64,000 bases of DNA, from positions 3,410,001 to 3,474,000 of the forward strand of contig NC_064046.1 in the NCBI RefSeq assembly GCF_932526225.1. Reading direction: 5' to 3'. Below the pieces are notes generated by a model, which did no database searches, had not been told where the DNA came from, and saw only the letters and a list, made by a program, of their open reading frames with translations. The stretch comes from Nematostella vectensis (Eukaryota; Cnidaria; Anthozoa; Actiniaria; Edwardsiidae). The position numbers and the translations under genes were made by a program. Shown in pieces: positions 60,401-64,000 of the stretch. How positions within the stretch are numbered: the first letter of the stretch is position 1; each line of letters begins with the position of its first letter.

Positions 60401-62261
60401 CTCAGCAATTATTTATACTTTCTTCATGGTTTTCTTGTTGTCTGCCATGTTGGAATTAGCTCGACCCAGTCTCTCTGCACCTCGTTCAAAATGGCGGTAA
60501 TTGCAGTGAACGAGCACAAGCTTGTTTTTGATGTTTCGTGTGAAAATACAAATGTTCGGCGATGAGAATAACAGCTTTACAGTTGTGGGCTAAGATGCGC
60601 TGCCTAAGAGGTTCAAAGTGTTTATCACCTTAAAGTTCAGAAAAGCATTTACCATACTTATTAAATTAAAATAAATTGTCAATCAGAACATTTATCTCAT
60701 CCTAGAGACTTCTGTTTCTTTTTTGGTTGTTTCTCATTTCCTTGCTGTTTTTATATTGGGGTGCATATTATACTCAGGTTTTTAAATTTGTTTCAAAAAA
60801 GTCCTTGAAAAATGCAGGTTATTAAGGTAGTCCTATTAAGTTTCTTTTTTTATTAAATCAGGACCCCCATTAATACCGGTACAGAATACCTTATTACACT
60901 TAATTTTCGCGTCACTTTAATTTCGCGAATTTCATAATTTTAAAAGATTCGCGAAAATTAAGTGTCCCAAAAATTAGGATGCACGAAAATTAAGTGAGTA
61001 CACAAGAAGCTTTTGGGGGAATATTGGCCGTTTATGGAGCTTTATGGAAGCACCTTGTCTATTTGGTCATCTAATGTACATATAGTACCGTAAGGGGTTG
61101 AGTTGGACTTGTATTTATGGATTTCTATGAAACTAAATTCAGCCCACGCATCTTTTTGTTTCATATTGCTTCATTTTGGATGATAACAGCACATTTTAAT
61201 TCCACTTGTTTTGCTTGATTTTATTGCCCCAGGATAGCAAAATGGCAAAAATAAAGTGATCTGGTTTTTATGAAAATAGGAAAATCTTGAAAATAAAATC
61301 TCAAAACCGTGAAATTTTGACGTCGCGAAAATTAAGTGTAATAAGGTGGATTGAAGTTGAGTTTAACGTTCATGCATCCCTCCTATAAATATTTTTTGGT
61401 TTGGGTCATTTTAGTTTTTAAACGTTTTTATTTGTTTTCAATTAGAGTAATAAAAGGTACAAATAATTCAAGAAAACACACAGACATACAGAACAAAATT
61501 GAACACAAAAATAGGCAGTTGATGTGATTTTTTTTAGCGTGTGTGGGATCTAATATTTCTGAGTGAATTTCCGTTTCGTTTTTGCTTTAGGCAATAGAAG
61601 GCTCTATATTTCTTATTTGATTCCCTCTACTTGTTGTCTCTACTAACCGTGCTTATTTGGTCCCAGTTCCCCAGCAAATGACACCACAGGGAGGCCCGTA
61701 CCAGATGCCTTTTCCAAGACCAAATGTTCCCTCCCACCCCCTCATGGGAGTCATGATGCCCATGGCCACCGTGAGTAATGGAGAGTTTGATCAGCCGGAG
61801 GTAAGCAACAGGTCATGACGTAGGCTCTCTGTCACCTGTTATTTTGTCATCCTTGCCTAATACCAAGTGTGACATCAGTTTTATTTTGGGGCACTGTTTT
61901 AATATTTTGGATTGAATATGGTAAATAAAGTGTTGGAGGGGAATACATCATTTTGAGATTTCTTTACGTAATTCCAAAAAAATTAACTAAGGTGTGAAAA
62001 GGGTTCTTTGACGTAGTGCATTAAGTGATGCATTTTTTCTCTTGATTGAATGATATTCAAATGCCATGATATGGGACTGTCCATTGTAAAGCATACAGGC
62101 ACTCTTTGGGTTTAAACAAACATTTTGCTTGGAGTGAGCAAAAGAGATTCTAATATTTCAAATGCTTGTTTTTGTAGGAAGAAGGTGCAGAACTTGTAGC
62201 CCCTCCTGCCCCGCCCGCTAAGGAGACAGCTTGGGAAAGAGGGCTCAGACTTGCTAAGGAG
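57438..62261 (+). CDS. ZC3H18: Zinc finger CCCH domain protein 18 (ZC3H18), 5' part
   Basis: ZC3H18 (NHN1) is a nuclear protein that links the cap-binding/ARS2 complex to the RNA exosome and export machinery. Visible coding exons: 57438-57632, 59039-59212, 59294-59341, 59632-59686, 59830-59871, 59997-60053, 61667-61800, 62178-62261, all phase-consistent, giving 263 residues; the rest lies beyond 64000. The N-terminus is Ser/Glu-rich and then carries repeated EEGE(I/L/V) motifs, as in the human protein. A single CCCH finger of C-x7-C-x5-C-x3-H spacing is split over two exons (LCRFFASG and SCTWGINCRFFHPGVHDK). After a Pro/Met-rich stretch comes ETAWERGLRLAKE, matching the family's ESAWERGLRHAKE block. 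The continuation past the donor at 62262 would be the conserved helical region. Confidence 0.9.
57633..59038. other. ZC3H18 intron 1 (coding numbering)
   Basis: No exon, RNA gene or clear transposon recognised. A short palindromic-looking block lies around 57890-58070. Confidence 0.4.
60158..60790. mobile_element. Possible DNA element with TTTACCGGCATATAATAC start
   Basis: CGTATTTACCGGCATATAAT at the left, GGGTGCGCATAATACGC inside and GGGGTGCATATTATACTC near the right resemble ends of cut-and-paste elements in which a GTGCGTATTATAC motif is inverted. The right boundary is unclear. In ZC3H18 intron 6. Confidence 0.35.
60889..61346. mobile_element. TTACACTTAATTTTCGCG element, copy 2 (intact ends)
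   Basis: Perfect terminal inverted repeats of 23 bp starting CCTTATTACACTTAATTTTC. Sub-terminal CGCGAAAATTAAGTG motifs are repeated. 458 bp, non-coding, sharing most of its interior with 18998-19473. In ZC3H18 intron 6. Confidence 0.85.
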
Positions 62262-62299
62262 GTATGTTTACTAGTAATTGCTTTTATATTGAGTTGCCG

Positions 62300-62515
62300 A
62301 AGTCAATAGGACATCTATGGTGGCCCATTAACGCCATAGCATTTTTTGTCAAAAATATATTTTTTTACTTTGTAGATTTTATTTTATTCTTTTTTTTTAT
62401 ATATTTTACTTCGTCAAGAGAGAAAAAAAACTCTTAGTATGGCCCACAAACGCCATAGCAAAAAAAAAAAAATAAAAAAAAAAGTTGTCCATGGCCCATT
62501 GACGCCATAAACCAG
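62300..62515. repeat. Thrice-repeated TGGCCCATTAACGCCATA motif
   Basis: TGGCCCATTAACGCCATAGC near 62321, TGGCCCACAAACGCCATAGC near 62440 and TGGCCCATTGACGCCATAAA near 62492 are separated by T- or A-rich runs. Possibly the ends of a degraded element. Confidence 0.6.
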
Positions 62516-62605
62516 AATTCATTGCGGGTTTGGGCTTCCTGTGTAAACAAAATTGACCCTGGGGACGAGGTTGTTTAGCACGTTTTCATTTTGGACTCCA
62601 TAATC

Positions 62606-63814
62606 ATGTTGGTGAAGCGTCAAGCCGCGTGGAACAATTAAAAGGAAAAAGTAAGTAAGAAGCGAAATGGAAAGAATAAACAAGAAGAGTCAGATGAGTT
62701 CATTACCGTGCAACGACTAAGTTCAAATGTTGAAGGTCGTTGCCAGAAGTATTTGAGAATTGGACCTCTGACAATGGTTTCTACAGGCCAAGAACGGTCT
62801 CTTGAAGACATAAAACGAGCATGCAAAGAGCACTTCAAGCCAGAACTCGACTGTGTCGTTCTGGCTGGAGAAAGAGGCCCTTCTTACACTGAAGCATTTC
62901 AAATAAAGAACTGGAAAGTTATTCATGTTTGTTTTGTTGAGCGCGAGTCAGAGGTCCATACAAAGGCAAGCCATCAAAGCCATACGACAATGACACTACA
63001 ACTTACGAAGAGTTCCTCTTAGTACAGTAAATAGAGCCCGGGATAGAGCTATACCGGCTTCACCTGTTGCAGCTTCTATTCCTTTGAGTGAGATGTTAAA
63101 GCTTGGGAAGCTGATTGTACCAAAGGTAGAAGTCATTACTCTTTACTAAGAGGAGTTTTGCATCTCAAACTATCTGTAGAGAAAGAGCCGTTTGCCAGTG
63201 GCGGCTATCGGCATGCTTTTTTGGCAACGGTCATCAGTGGACTTCCTTGTGCAAAGTATGTATTGAAGAAATACAGAGCCGAAAAAGTACATGATATCGA
63301 GGTCCTATTCCAGTCATCCATCAGTCATACAAGAAAGATCGTTCAGATGAATTCACTAGCTGGAAAACTTCGCCCAGAATATGGATTTGGAGAGACCAGT
63401 TCTCGAATTTGTCCATTCATTTACATACACGAAAGAGTATTTTGCTTGTCTAAACAGAGAGCCAGTGACACTAGAAGAATTCATCGATGGGCCCGATGAG
63501 TTTGAAAAGTTCATATTAAATGATGGTTCCATCTGTGGGGATGACTATGCGATATAAGCTTGAAGGCCGAAAGCTTTGTCCACTACACCTATGTCAGGTC
63601 CAACAAGCAATTGATGGTAGTGGACATACAAGGGATCAAATATCACCTGTGTGATCCAGAAGTCGCAAGTTCTGGCCTACGTGAAGTTGAGGATGATGAG
63701 TCGTCTCCAATTTTATTTTGCTGTGGTACTCTGAGCTCGGGTGCTATCCACACGTTTTTCCTTGAGCATAAATGCAATGAATATTGCAGAATGCTGAAAC
63801 TCGAAAATGCTTGA
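62606..63814 (+). pseudogene. Alpha-kinase (MHCK/EF2K-type) pseudogene
   Basis: Alpha-kinases phosphorylate Ser/Thr with a fold distinct from conventional kinases. The recognisable pieces in order are an upstream module about 62700-62945 (RLSSNVEGRC...LTMVSTGQER...YTEAFQIKNWKV); the N-lobe near 63180-63390 (FASGGYRHAF, KYVLKKYRAE); a middle part near 63420-63555 in another frame (EPVTLEEFIDGP, DEFEKF); and the C-lobe at 63580-63814 (SNKQLMVVDIQG, LCDPEV, then the Cys/His tail HKCNEYC). The motifs VDIQG and HKCN are hallmarks of the family. An ATG at 62606 meets an in-frame TAA at 62639, and the homologous segments change frame at least three times (near 62955, 63390 and 63555), so it cannot make one protein as it stands. 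It lacks introns and sits in the intron of ZC3H18, suggesting a retrocopied or transposed relic. Confidence 0.75.
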
Positions 63815-64000
63815 CTTTGACTATAGTTATGCTCTAACAAAGATATGTTATATGATTCATGAACACTGATGTTGCAGCAAATGTTACTGTTTTGCTTATG
63901 ACTAAGGGATTGACAAACAATTAGATTACAGATAGGGGGGAGGGTTGCAGGAATTTTTGTTGCACCATATATTTTTTTTGTCTCAACTTCTGCATGATTC
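63815..64000. other. Window end, ZC3H18 intron
   Basis: AT-rich sequence after the alpha-kinase relic with a G-run near 63937-63947. No exon recognised before the window ends. Confidence 0.4.

Overview
This is an intron-rich animal genomic window holding seven protein-coding loci, six recognised genes plus one broken kinase relic. Gene structure (short exons, GT-AG introns mostly of 0.1-1.5 kb), metazoan-specific families (PLC-gamma with the SH2-SH2-SH3 insert, a PTP1B/TC-PTP-type phosphatase with an ER tail anchor, TRIQK, TMEM70, ZC3H18) and a high density of short inverted-repeat transposons point to an invertebrate. A sea-anemone-like anthozoan cnidarian (Nematostella type) is my best guess, but that is inference.

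Layout. (1) 1-2999: repeat-rich DNA, probably the intron upstream of the first visible PEPCK exon. (2) 3000-6552 (+): the last four exons of GTP-dependent PEP carboxykinase; the N-terminal exon(s) lie outside or were not recognised. (3) 7097-8316: a 49-bp x3 repeat and a roughly 35-copy 24-bp minisatellite. (4) 9913-21006 (-): a complete 12-exon PTPN1/PTPN2-like phosphatase of 1,373 aa, with a normal catalytic domain, an enormous acidic repeat region and a C-terminal membrane anchor. (5) 22357-26007 (-): a 3-exon TRIQK-like small membrane protein of 78 aa. (6) 26589-50936 (+): a complete 37-exon PLC-gamma of 1,296 aa, with a 4-kb 39-bp minisatellite in intron 15. (7) 55260-55910 (-): intronless TMEM70. 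(8) 57438-62261 (+): the first eight coding exons of ZC3H18, continuing past the window. (9) 62606-63814 (+): an alpha-kinase pseudogene inside the next ZC3H18 intron.

The gene models were built by hand. Every junction was checked for splice dinucleotides and reading phase, and the PTP, TRIQK and PLC-gamma models close without any phase conflict.

Functional links. PLC-gamma and the PTP1B-like enzyme both act on receptor tyrosine kinase signalling; PEPCK is gluconeogenic; TMEM70 assists mitochondrial ATP synthase assembly; ZC3H18 works in nuclear RNA export and decay. They are not an operon. Their neighbourhood is more likely conserved linkage: the human counterparts map to 20q (PCK1, PTPN1, PLCG1), 16q24 (PLCG2, ZC3H18) and 8q21-22 (TMEM70, TRIQK), arms regarded as a vertebrate paralogon. 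I see no prokaryotic-type system, CRISPR array, rRNA or tRNA. The most unusual items are the giant repetitive acidic region in a PTP1B-type enzyme, the minisatellite inside PLC-gamma, and a tandemly multiplied 5' splice site in PLC-gamma intron 30.
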